The notes under the pieces were generated by a model. It was not told where the DNA came from, did no database searches, and saw only the letters and a list, made by a program, of their open reading frames with translations. A program made the position numbers and the translations under genes. Below, piece by piece: positions 1 through 6,492 of a stretch of 32,555 nt of DNA; position 1 is the first letter of the stretch, and every line of letters begins with the position of its first letter. Source of the stretch: an uncultured Prevotella sp. (GTDB lineage: Bacteria > Bacteroidota > Bacteroidia > Bacteroidales > Bacteroidaceae); NCBI GenBank assembly GCA_934281565.1, contig CAKQXI010000010.1, forward strand, positions 1 through 32,555, written 5' to 3'.

Positions 1-339
1 TGCCGACAGGATCATATCTTGCACCGTGGTTTCCGTGATATTGGCTATCATTTTTACATTACTCGTGATGGGGAGATCCACCGGGGACGTGCGTTAGAAA
101 AGGTCGGGGCACACTGCCGTAATCATAATGCCCATTCGGTTGGTGTTTGTTATGAGGGAGGACTGGATGCGAACGGAAAACCGAAAGATACGCGTACACT
201 GGAGCAAAAAGGAGCTTTGCTCGCTTTGTTGAGGGAGTTGAAAAGACAGTTTCCGAAAGCGTTGATTGTGGGACACCGGGACTTGAATCCAATGAAAGGA
301 TGTCCGTGCTTTGATGCGGTAAAAGAGTATTCTCAGTAA
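1..339 (+). CDS. N-acetylmuramoyl-L-alanine amidase (Amidase_2), 5' partial, 3' end replaced by IS66
   Basis: Open in frame from base 1, so the N-terminus lies outside the window; the TTG at 19 is not a real start. Family knowledge: these zinc enzymes cleave the bond between MurNAc and L-Ala in peptidoglycan, and short versions are often found beside Bacteroides capsule loci or in prophage remnants. Visible motifs: GYHFYI with the first zinc His, AHCRNHN with the second conserved His, and GHRD...CPCF, the C-terminal catalytic and zinc segment. The last codons are TCT CAG TAA; the G of CAG and the whole stop belong to the IS66 end that starts at 336. The true C-terminus is therefore lost, probably only a few residues, because the family normally ends soon after CPCFD. 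It may still be active if the missing N-terminus is intact. Confidence 0.85.
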   Translation, partial: CRQDHILHRGFRDIGYHFYITRDGEIHRGRALEKVGAHCRNHNAHSVGVCYEGGLDANGKPKDTRTLEQKGALLALLRELKRQFPKALIVGHRDLNPMKGCPCFDAVKEYSQ

Positions 340-355
340 GCATCCGAAGAAATAC
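336..355 (+). repeat. IS66 left terminal inverted repeat
   Basis: GTAAGCATCCGAAGAAATAC; pairs with the reverse complement of 2916-2935 with a single mismatch (A versus C at position 17). Its bases 337-339 form the TAA that ends the amidase frame. Confidence 0.93.
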
Positions 356-369
356 ACATTGCACAGCCT

Positions 370-413
370 AGGGTTTGATTGTAGTTTTGCATTCGCGAAA
401 ACAATCAAACCCT
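370..413 (+). terminator. Hairpin inside the IS66 left end, upstream of tnpA
   Basis: AGGGTTTGATTGT (370-382) and ACAATCAAACCCT (401-413) form a perfect 13-bp stem with an 18-base loop. It lies between the terminal repeat and tnpA. No T-run follows, so it is either a Bacteroidetes-style terminator that blocks read-through from the flank into tnpA, or a structure in the tnpA leader. The function is inferred. Confidence 0.55.
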
Positions 414-420
414 AATTGTA

Positions 421-744
421 ATGAACAAATCCGAATTTGAAGAATTAGAATTGCAGGTTCAACAAAGCGGCCTGCCATTAAAGTTGTACCTGCAACAGGT
501 AGGTGTAAGTTATTCCACCTATCATTACTGGCGTAAAAAATGTGCTGCAGAAAAAGACAGTCTCAAACAGGAGTTGACTCCTATCAGTTTCAAGCAACCC
601 ACTGCAGAATTGACCTTGGGTGAACAGGTACCGCAGGGTGTAGCCTTGCTTTTTCCCAACGGACTCCGTGCTCACTTCGGGAGCGGATCCAAGAAACTGT
701 TGATGGAACTGCTGACCCATAGTCTTGAAGGTAGCCATGTTTAG
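421..744 (+). CDS. tnpA: IS66 TnpA (accessory transposition protein, helix-turn-helix type)
   Basis: A 107-aa protein, first of the three IS66 genes. Family knowledge: TnpA and TnpB are needed with the DDE protein TnpC for transposition, and TnpA has a helix-turn-helix DNA-binding character. Here the N-terminal half holds the segment LYLQQVGVSYSTYHYWRKK (residues about 23-41), typical of the IS66/IS3 OrfA helix-turn-helix with a conserved YxxWR core. The C-terminal half, containing LFPNGLRAHF, resembles the usual short TnpA tail. The ATG at 421 follows the hairpin by seven bases. The stop overlaps the tnpB start by eight bases, so the two are probably translationally coupled. Confidence 0.85.
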   Translation: MNKSEFEELELQVQQSGLPLKLYLQQVGVSYSTYHYWRKKCAAEKDSLKQELTPISFKQPTAELTLGEQVPQGVALLFPNGLRAHFGSGSKKLLMELLTHSLEGSHV

Positions 745-1105
745 CCTGAACGATACGATGCGCTACTTTCTGTGCCCCGGCAGGACAGATATGCGCAAGG
801 GCATCAGTTCGCTGTGCGGACTGGTGCATGAGAAGATGAAAAGCGAAGTGGGGAACGGTGACGTGTTCATCTTTGTCGGGTCCAGCCGCAAACTTATGAA
901 ACTGCTTCATGCGGAAGACGGCGGTATGGTGATGTACGTCAAACGGCTGGAGGCAGGTCGTTTCAAACTGCCGGAATATGATCCTGAATCAAACAGCTAT
1001 CCCATGGAATGGCGTGACCTGGTAATGATGGTTGAAGGTATTCAGGAGAACCCGCAGCAGAGGCTCCGGCGACTCAGGGCTGAGCGTAAAGAGTACCATG
1101 TATAA
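737..1105 (+). CDS. tnpB: IS66 TnpB (IS66 Orf2-like)
   Basis: A 122-aa protein with the strongly conserved IS66 Orf2 layout: a start near MRYFLCPGRTDMRKGISSLC, then GDVFIFVGSSRKLMKLLHAE, then a tail containing KRLEAGRFKLP. Family knowledge: TnpB is required for IS66 transposition, but its biochemical role is not settled. The ATG at 737 is preferred over an upstream TTG at 725 because it gives the usual N-terminus and an 8-base overlap with the tnpA stop (TAG at 742-744). Length is normal for the family and no damage is seen. Confidence 0.9.
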   Translation: MFSLNDTMRYFLCPGRTDMRKGISSLCGLVHEKMKSEVGNGDVFIFVGSSRKLMKLLHAEDGGMVMYVKRLEAGRFKLPEYDPESNSYPMEWRDLVMMVEGIQENPQQRLRRLRAERKEYHV

Positions 1106-1138
1106 CCTGTTTTTTCTGGAACAAAAGTAGTGATACTG

Positions 1139-1169
1139 TTGTGCAATCCGCTAATATTTAGTATCTTTA
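1139..1169 (+). promoter_or_regulatory. Putative Bacteroidetes-type promoter for tnpC
   Basis: TTGTG at 1139-1143 and TATCTTTA at 1162-1169, with 18-19 bases between, resemble the Bacteroidetes -33 TTTG / -7 TAnnTTTG consensus. It lies in the 86-base gap before tnpC, about 22 bases upstream of the ATG. The same -7 word, TATCTTTA, precedes the IS982 transposase. Confidence 0.5.
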
Positions 1170-1191
1170 CATCTATAAAAAGAGACAGACA

Positions 1192-2817
1192 ATGGATGAA
1201 AAAGATATATTACTCAAGACGATAGAGGGGCTGAATGCCTCTGTAGCTTCATTGTCTGCCATCAACAAAAAACAGGCGGAGCAGAATGAAAAGCTACAGG
1301 AACGTATCAAGGAGTTGACGGCTCAGGTCGCATGGCTGAACCGCCAACTCTTTGGCCGTAAAGCAGAAAAGCTTCCTGTCTACGACCCCAACATGCCAGA
1401 TCTCTTTGCGGACGAATTTGCCGGCCTGCAGCGAAAGGCCGAAGAAAAGCGTGACGAAGCGGTGGAGAAGATAGAAAAGGAGTCCGCTGAGGAAAAGAGA
1501 CAGAAGCGGCAGAACCGAAAAATGATGGAAGACTTGCCTGTACTCGAAACCGAGGTGATTGAGCCGGATAGCGTGGACCTTTCCCTGTACCGCAGAATAG
1601 GCGAAGAGGTAACCCGTGTTGTCAAACACAAACCGAGAATGCTCTATGTAAAGGAAATCATCCGTCCCAAATATGCGCTCAAGGACAACACGCAGCTTCC
1701 ACCCGAGGGACAGAAAGGTGTGGAGATGGCTCCCATGCCGCTGATGCCCGTTGACAAGTGCATCGCCGATGCCAGCCTGCTTGCCGAAATCCTCCTCCAG
1801 AAATACGAGTATCACGTTCCGTTCTACCGTCAGATACAGCAGTACCGCCACCTCGGCATGAAGGGACTGACGGAAAGCACGCTGGACGGATGGTTCAAGA
1901 AAACGGTAGAACTGCTGAAGCCGCTGTACGAAGCGCTGAAGCGGGAAGTCTTTTCCTGTGACTATGTGCAGGCGGATGAAACCACCGTTCCGGTCATCAA
2001 CAAGGAAAAGCACAGGGCCGACAAGGAATATCTCCGGATGGTCAGGTCGGTCATGGAAAAACTGGTCATCTTCCATTACGACGGGGGATCGCGGGCCGGA
2101 GCGGTCATCGAATCCCTGGCCAATCAGCACCACTTCAAGGGTTACCTCCAATGCGACGGTTTTGCGGGTTATGAAACAGCCTTCAAGACCAACCCCGGTG
2201 TGCACCTGGTCAACTGTCTGGTGCATATCCGCCGGCATTTTGAACAGGCGCTTGATGAAAACAGGGAAATGGCTGAGTATGGGCTTATGCAAATACAGAA
2301 GATTTATCAGATAGAGCATGGCTGCAATGACACAGGTTTGTCGTGCGAAGAGCGCAAGAATAAGCGTCAGGAACTGGCCCGTCCCATCCTGGAAGCCATG
2401 AAGGCATGGATGGAAGCGGAAGGCGTCAAGTACAGCCCCAGGTCACAGGCCGGCAAAGCCATCACATATGCCTATACCCGATGGGACAACATGATGCGGT
2501 GTCTGGAAGACGGACGCCTGCTGTGGGACAATAACCTGGCAGAAAATGTCATCCGCCCCATCACGCTGGGCCGAAAGAATTACCTCTTCTGCGGCAACCA
2601 CGAGGCAGCCGCTGGCATGTCTGTAATCTGTTCTCTGCTGGCTACCTGCAAGGCGCATAAAGTAAATCCAAGGGATTACTTGAACGACATCATTGCCCGA
2701 ATGCCCTATCATAAGAAGGCTATACATGAGGAACTATTGAATCTGCTTCCACATCAATGGAAGTCGCAACATCCGGAAAGTGTGTTGACCAAACAGGCTG
2801 CAGAATCTGGAAACTAA
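1192..2817 (+). CDS. tnpC: IS66 TnpC, DDE transposase
   Basis: A 541-aa catalytic transposase of full family length. The N-terminus (about residues 10-60) is a heptad-rich coiled coil ending in NRQLFGRKAEK, the usual IS66 leucine-zipper/LFGRKSE segment. The central domain carries the DDE residues: D262 in QADETTVPV, D322 in LQCDGFAGYE and E451 in NNLAENVIRPITLGRKNY. The C-terminus contains the IS66 C-terminal helix block (LLATCKAHKVNPRDYL). The frame is uninterrupted. A large open frame on the opposite strand here is a shadow. It acts on the element's own ends; its promoter is proposed at 1139-1169. Confidence 0.95.
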   Translation: MDEKDILLKTIEGLNASVASLSAINKKQAEQNEKLQERIKELTAQVAWLNRQLFGRKAEKLPVYDPNMPDLFADEFAGLQRKAEEKRDEAVEKIEKESAEEKRQKRQNRKMMEDLPVLETEVIEPDSVDLSLYRRIGEEVTRVVKHKPRMLYVKEIIRPKYALKDNTQLPPEGQKGVEMAPMPLMPVDKCIADASLLAEILLQKYEYHVPFYRQIQQYRHLGMKGLTESTLDGWFKKTVELLKPLYEALKREVFSCDYVQADETTVPVINKEKHRADKEYLRMVRSVMEKLVIFHYDGGSRAGAVIESLANQHHFKGYLQCDGFAGYETAFKTNPGVHLVNCLVHIRRHFEQALDENREMAEYGLMQIQKIYQIEHGCNDTGLSCEERKNKRQELARPILEAMKAWMEAEGVKYSPRSQAGKAITYAYTRWDNMMRCLEDGRLLWDNNLAENVIRPITLGRKNYLFCGNHEAAAGMSVICSLLATCKAHKVNPRDYLNDIIARMPYHKKAIHEELLNLLPHQWKSQHPESVLTKQAAESGN

Positions 2818-2847
2818 TCCCAACTGCAACATATGGGTTCAACAAAA

Positions 2848-2892
2848 CAATAGCGACTGCAACTATTAGATTTATAGTGACAGTCGCTATTG
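2848..2892. terminator. Hairpin inside the IS66 right end
   Basis: CAATAGCGACTG (2848-2859) pairs perfectly with CAGTCGCTATTG (2881-2892), and an inner ACTAT/ATAGT pair extends the stem. It lies after tnpC and faces the convergent minus-strand gene, so it may act as a bidirectional terminator. Together with the hairpin at 370-413 it means both IS ends carry a strong stem just inside the terminal repeat. Confidence 0.6.
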
Positions 2893-2906
2893 GTGTATAG
2901 AAAGGT

Positions 2907-3496
2907 TCAAAACCTGTAGTTCTTCGGATGCTTACTAATCAATGGCAAGACCTCTTTCAACTTTGCAGCGAACTTGTCATCTTTGTTGTAGTGAGTAAGT
3001 GTATCATATTTGATGCCCATGCTGAGTGCAGCACGGTTACGATATGCAGTTGAATCATGGATATATGCATCAGAGAACTTGCAGATGAAGAAGTGAAGTT
3101 TATCCTTTAGTCCATTCTCGTCAAAGCCGGTATAGCATCCGTATCTCAGGGCTCGGTCAAACTCCTTCAGAGTAATCTTTGAGGTATCTATGACTGACAC
3201 ACCATACTTTGCACCCTTGGTATTGCTATATTCACCCAGAAGTACATACAACTTCTGAACATCCTCAGAGTCAATGGCACTCTTGAACATAAACATACCT
3301 CCACATGCAAGTTCCTTTTCCTCATTGGTCAGATTCAGCTTCTGTTTCTCATCAGCCTCCTTGACCGCTGATTCCAACCTGCATACTGGTTCCTTGGGGA
3401 AAGTGTTGAGTTACGTTCTTCCGAAAGCTGCCTAAACATCATGTTCATCTTGGAAATCTCACACGTGTCAAAGATGAAGAAGTCCTTTTTCAGCAT
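2907..3496 (-). pseudogene. Unrecognised protein, last gene of the defence operon; frameshifted and 3'-truncated by IS66
   Basis: I do not recognise this family. The first frame starts at ATG 3496 (MLKKDFFIFDTCEISK...RQLSEER), preceded by AAGGAAG four bases before the ATG. It runs out after the GGGG tract at 3396-3399 (CCCC on the coding strand). The main frame (LESAVKEADEKQKLNL onward) opens only after a TAA at 3411-3413, so one base is missing between about 3340 and 3413. Restoring it gives about 196 codons. The last eight or so residues (KHPKNYRF) and the stop come from the IS66 end, so the native C-terminus is lost. The body is soluble, with charged helices and no membrane segment. Before the IS982 insertion it began about 24 bases after the 134-aa gene, so it was most likely co-transcribed with the CD-NTase. 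Confidence 0.7.
2916..2935 (-). repeat. IS66 right terminal inverted repeat
   Basis: Reverse complement reads GTAAGCATCCGAAGAACTAC, matching the left end at 19 of 20 positions. On the minus strand it supplies the codons for the hybrid C-terminal tail (KHPKNYRF) of the interrupted gene. Confidence 0.93.
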
Positions 3497-3517
3497 ATCT
3501 TCCTTCAAGAAATAAAC

Positions 3518-3524
3518 ATACTAT
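3518..3524. repeat. Target-site duplication, left copy (ATACTAT)
   Basis: ATACTAT immediately outside the IS982 left end; an identical copy lies at 4559-4565. Seven bases is within the range known for IS982 elements. Confidence 0.9.
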
Positions 3525-3543
3525 ACCTGAGTTCGGGATAAGT

Positions 3544-4458
3544 TTAGAATAAGGCCAGTTGTTTTGAGTCCTCAATATAGTATCCTTGCAATGCATCCGG
3601 TTTGTTTTCAAAGAAACAATAAGCACCCAGTACAGCCACCAGATTTACTAGAAAATTCGTTATCGAACGATGTCTGGAATGTACGAGCTGTGCTTTGTTT
3701 TTGAGCAGATCGTTAATCGTCTCAATGATATATCTTTTTCTGAGCATCATTTTATCATAAAAGGACATAAGCCTGTTCTTCATGTTCGTCTTAATTCCAT
3801 GTACCAGCTGAATACCGTCGTCAAATAAGGAATCAAACAGTTTGGGAGAGATGTAGCCTCTGTCTGCAAAGACCTTTCCATACAAGTCTTTGGCCAGTAC
3901 TTTCCATACTTTTGGATTCCTGTCGTCAACATTCGCTCCTGTAAGGCAGAATGTTATAATTTCTCCTCTATCATTACACAGCAGATGAAGCTTGAATCCG
4001 TGACACCATCCCATTGTGCCTTTGCCATCGGCAGCCACCCCTTTGAATACTTTGTTGGCATAACGTCTTAGATTGTGGCATACCGGTATCATAGTGCTAT
4101 CAACAAAACTTATACCTGTACACCTTCCGAACGCAAAAAGTTTGAGGAAGAAAACAAGCTTGAAGAATACGCGTTGTTCCAGTTCTACAAATCTGTTATA
4201 TGATACAGCATTAGGGAAATCACGTTTCATGTGTTCACAAATACAATAGATGTAATAGTGTTTGAAATTACGAAAAGTTCCGAAATGGAAAAGGATAAGA
4301 ATGACCATTATTTCACTATCCGACAGCGAAGATTTTCGATTACGATGTTGCTTTCCATCAGTGACCGGAAGAAGATTTTTCTTCAATTCAAGCTCAAAAT
4401 TCTTATCAAACTCATCAATAATACAGAAAATTTCCGTAACTTTATCCTTGGTAATCAT
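3544..4458 (-). CDS. IS982-family DDE transposase
   Basis: A 304-aa transposase from ATG 4458. A longer frame from a TTG at 4524 is rejected because the probable promoter (4494-4524) lies inside it. Catalytic residues, in the 304-aa numbering: D120 in FVDSTMIPV, D199 in FADRGYIS and E246 in RYIIETINDLL. The middle block, around CHGFKLHLLCNDRGEI and TGANVDDR, is characteristic of IS982. Length matches the family, at roughly 290-310 aa. It is transcribed in the same direction as the surrounding operon. Confidence 0.93.
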   Translation of the reverse strand: MITKDKVTEIFCIIDEFDKNFELELKKNLLPVTDGKQHRNRKSSLSDSEIMVILILFHFGTFRNFKHYYIYCICEHMKRDFPNAVSYNRFVELEQRVFFKLVFFLKLFAFGRCTGISFVDSTMIPVCHNLRRYANKVFKGVAADGKGTMGWCHGFKLHLLCNDRGEIITFCLTGANVDDRNPKVWKVLAKDLYGKVFADRGYISPKLFDSLFDDGIQLVHGIKTNMKNRLMSFYDKMMLRKRYIIETINDLLKNKAQLVHSRHRSITNFLVNLVAVLGAYCFFENKPDALQGYYIEDSKQLALF

Positions 4459-4493
4459 TGTTATTAATTTTGTAATTATTTGTTTGTCAGAAT

Positions 4494-4524
4494 TAAAGAT
4501 ACAAAATAATTCGGTGATTACCAA
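4494..4524 (-). promoter_or_regulatory. Promoter of the IS982 transposase
   Basis: On the minus strand TTGG (4524-4521), 19 bases, then TATCTTTA (4501-4494): a good match to the Bacteroidetes -33/-7 promoter. It is 36 bases before the chosen ATG. Confidence 0.6.
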
Positions 4525-4558
4525 CTTTTAAAGATACTTTATTATCCCGAACTCACGT

Positions 4559-4565
4559 ATACTAT
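4559..4565. repeat. Target-site duplication, right copy (ATACTAT)
   Basis: Identical to 3518-3524. It contains the TAG stop (4562-4564, minus strand) of the 134-aa gene. Confidence 0.9.
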
Positions 4566-4966
4566 AGCAATTCACTCACAATGCCACCAATATGTTGTAC
4601 GATCTTGTCTCTTCTCTTAAAGCGAGAAGACAGGATTGTGAGTTGCCATACCAATAAGTCTATCTGGCAATACTTTTCCGCAAGATCCTTGTCGTTGGTA
4701 TTGAAGATATGCGTCTTTGCGTCCTTGAAAAACATGAGATCAATGTTCGAAAGCGTGTGGTCGAGATACAACATCCTATCTTCCCTTTGAAGGGGGAGAT
4801 TGCCATTCAGTCCAAAGAAATACTTGATAGGAATATCCATGAACGTATACATCAAAGCATCGCGTAGGTACCTCAATGTCATTTCCAGCCCTTTGATCTG
4901 ATAGGCTATGTTATCTCGAGTCAGTTGCTTTTCTTGCATTAAAAATCTATATTGGAAGGTTATCAC
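4562..4966 (-). CDS. Unrecognised 134-aa protein directly downstream of the CD-NTase
   Basis: I do not recognise the family. It starts nine bases after the CD-NTase stop with GTG 4966; an ATG at 4939 (MQEKQLTRDNIAY) is an equally possible start giving 125 aa. The sequence is mostly helical and charged with hydrophobic patches (LRDALMYTFMDIPIKYFFGL; CQIDLLVWQLTILSSRF) but has no convincing transmembrane span. No catalytic motif is seen. The stop TAG falls inside the IS982 target duplication and is native, because the sequence rebuilt without the IS also stops there. Tight spacing suggests co-transcription with the CD-NTase. A regulator or accessory of the signalling system is possible, but this is inference from position only. 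Confidence 0.7.
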   Translation of the reverse strand: MITFQYRFLMQEKQLTRDNIAYQIKGLEMTLRYLRDALMYTFMDIPIKYFFGLNGNLPLQREDRMLYLDHTLSNIDLMFFKDAKTHIFNTNDKDLAEKYCQIDLLVWQLTILSSRFKRRDKIVQHIGGIVSELL

Positions 4967-4975
4967 CTATTCAAA

Positions 4976-5860
4976 CTATTCATGATTGGAAGGGAATTTA
5001 GTTCCGAAAATCTCTCTGAATTTATTGTTCCGAGAATAATTGTATTTATTTTCGTCTGCTTCAATAGCTTCTAATGTAAGTTTATGAGCCTGTTTAGCCT
5101 TATATTGAAAATACCCAGAATCACTAATAAAACGATTACTGCCCATTACTAGATAAGAAGACTGGGCAGTTGGGATATTTGACAAATACTCAAAGAAGTC
5201 GCGACACATATAATCATAATAGGTAGAACCATTACTTTTGTACTGACAATCTTTAAGGAATCGATGAACAAGAATATCAAGTGTAATACCTTTGATATTG
5301 ACATTATTATGATTTTTCCATGATCGCATCATTCTGCTCAGAGCAGACATATTCCTATTAGTCTCTTTGTTGCGTTCTTGTACAGCACTAATCTCGGCAC
5401 GTGGATTCATATTCTTCCATGATCCGCCATTATTCGTATCCGCATAACAGAAAGTACCGTCATAATACTCAAAGCATGGAACAATCTCAAAAGTCATGTC
5501 AGCAAACAAAACCTGAATGACTTGCCCATCAGCCCTCATTGTTGTGTTTGTATAGGTTTTACTGATTGATTCTTTAACGGCTTGCAACAAAGATGATTGT
5601 CCGTTATACAAGTATTCGTTGTACTTTCCATATAACGACCAAGGCAGAATAGCAAGCAGATCTATATCACTTACCTCAATATTATCAGTGCATCTACCAT
5701 ACGAGCCTACGTATAGCGTATTAGCATTTGAATCTAACCCATTCCTGAAGTTATAATTCAATTGCTTAGCGATTCTGTCTTTTCTATAAGCAATTGTAGC
5801 ATCTATAGAGTTTGTAGAAATCTTATCACAAAACTCATCAAATGATTGCGATACCGTCAT
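4976..5860 (-). CDS. CD-NTase (cGAS/DncV-like nucleotidyltransferase, SMODS family), CBASS signal synthase
   Basis: A 294-aa protein with the pol-beta-type nucleotidyltransferase core: G52-S53 in VGSYGRCT, the metal ligands D65 and D67 in SDIDLLAIL, and a third acidic residue, probably E125 in MTFEIVPCF. The pattern GSYGR...SDID is that of SMODS-type CD-NTases. Family knowledge: on phage infection these make cyclic oligonucleotides that activate a linked effector, here presumably the SLATT membrane protein just upstream. The ATG at 5860 overlaps the previous stop as ATGA, implying translational coupling with the effector gene. The length is near the usual ~300 aa and the frame is intact. The nucleotide product cannot be predicted from the sequence. 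Confidence 0.88.
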   Translation of the reverse strand: MTVSQSFDEFCDKISTNSIDATIAYRKDRIAKQLNYNFRNGLDSNANTLYVGSYGRCTDNIEVSDIDLLAILPWSLYGKYNEYLYNGQSSLLQAVKESISKTYTNTTMRADGQVIQVLFADMTFEIVPCFEYYDGTFCYADTNNGGSWKNMNPRAEISAVQERNKETNRNMSALSRMMRSWKNHNNVNIKGITLDILVHRFLKDCQYKSNGSTYYDYMCRDFFEYLSNIPTAQSSYLVMGSNRFISDSGYFQYKAKQAHKLTLEAIEADENKYNYSRNNKFREIFGTKFPSNHE

Positions 5861-6441
5861 AGTACTTGTAAATGTCTTGGAACAATGGCCTCTATTTCAG
5901 CTTGTTCAGTTTGAGACTCTTTTTCCTGTTTGAGTTTCTTATCTGCTATTGTCACAGCCTCTGAAGTAGTGTGAGGAGCAATATCGCCAGCAAATAGGTC
6001 GTTCTCCGTATCCGCTAACAAATCCCTTTTCTGACACAGTTCTTCGACAGAACAATATCTACCAACTTGTATATCAGCCATTAAAGATTCATATTGGTTT
6101 CTAATGTTTCTACATTTAGCAGCATATTACTTGCATGCTAACATCTTATCTTCTAGTGTTCCATCTTTATATCTTAGTGTCAATATTGTAGAAATAACTG
6201 CGAGTATTGAAGTAATTAATGGCATGACCCATTCTGCACTAATGGCTTCTAGAGAACTAGTTAATACTGTAATGAAGGCAGATGTTGTTGTTATGCCATT
6301 GATAATCGCCATACTCCATTTATGGCAGTTACTTTTTTTAAAGTATAAACCAGCTTGAACTTCCAGGATTTTGTGAGTCCAGGCTATCTTTACAAACCTT
6401 TCTTCTACCTCTCTATATATTGGTATAATTTTCTCGTCCAT
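5857..6441 (-). pseudogene. SLATT-domain two-transmembrane CBASS effector, interrupted by an in-frame TAA
   Basis: From ATG 6441 the frame encodes MDEKIIPIYREV..., then two hydrophobic helices (around WSMAIINGITTTSAFITVLTS and MPLITSILAVISTILTL), then TLEDKMLACK and a TAA at 6129-6127. In the same frame it continues YAAKCRNIRNQYESLMADI... to a TGA at 5857. Continuous length is about 194 codons, normal for SLATT (SMODS- and SLOG-associating two-TM) proteins, whose helical tail after TM2 matches the part beyond the stop. Family knowledge: SLATT proteins are the predicted pore-forming effectors of CD-NTase systems. A single-base change creating TAA is the simplest explanation. Both membrane helices remain in the truncated product; an internal ATG at 6081 could restart only the tail. 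Confidence 0.82.
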
Positions 6442-6492
6442 GCTCAAATAATTCTTTAATGAAATAAAGATATATATACAATCAACTCTCTA

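Larger units (their letters stand above)
336..2935 (+). mobile_element. IS66-family insertion sequence, complete, 2600 bp
   Basis: Contains the three standard IS66 genes tnpA, tnpB and tnpC in order. Ends are defined by 20-bp inverted repeats matching at 19 of 20 positions, starting GTAAGC as is usual for the family. IS66 elements normally make an 8-bp target duplication. Here the outer flanks are TATTCTCA (328-335) and TAATCAAT (2936-2943), which do not match. Both flanking genes read into the element and use its terminal bases for their last codons and stops. The element therefore probably joined two formerly distant sequences, by adjacent deletion or by recombination between copies. All three transposition genes look intact. 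Confidence 0.93.
3525..4558 (-). mobile_element. IS982-family insertion sequence, complete, 1034 bp
   Basis: The 17-bp terminal repeats ACCTGAGTTCGGGATAA (3525-3541) and, at 4542-4558, the reverse complement of ACGTGAGTTCGGGATAA differ at one position. A perfect 7-bp duplication flanks the element. It encodes one transposase with intact catalytic residues and its own promoter near the 5' end. The intact ends, intact duplication and intact gene indicate a recent insertion. It landed on the stop codon of the upstream 134-aa gene without destroying it, and it separates that gene from the next operon gene. Confidence 0.95.

Noticed and set aside
1294..2319. 341-codon minus-strand open frame inside tnpC
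   Set aside because: Shadow of a transposase gene whose DDE residues are all in the plus frame.
328..2943. Imperfect 8-bp target duplication around IS66
   Set aside because: TATTCTCA and TAATCAAT differ at most positions, too many for post-insertion mutation next to well-preserved terminal repeats.
4459..4524. Longer N-terminus for the IS982 transposase from a TTG
   Set aside because: The probable promoter lies inside it, and the family starts at the internal MITKDK-type methionine.
6127..6129. Stop-codon read-through in the SLATT gene as a regulatory device
   Set aside because: TAA is the strongest stop and no read-through context is visible. A plain nonsense mutation fits better, though it cannot be excluded.
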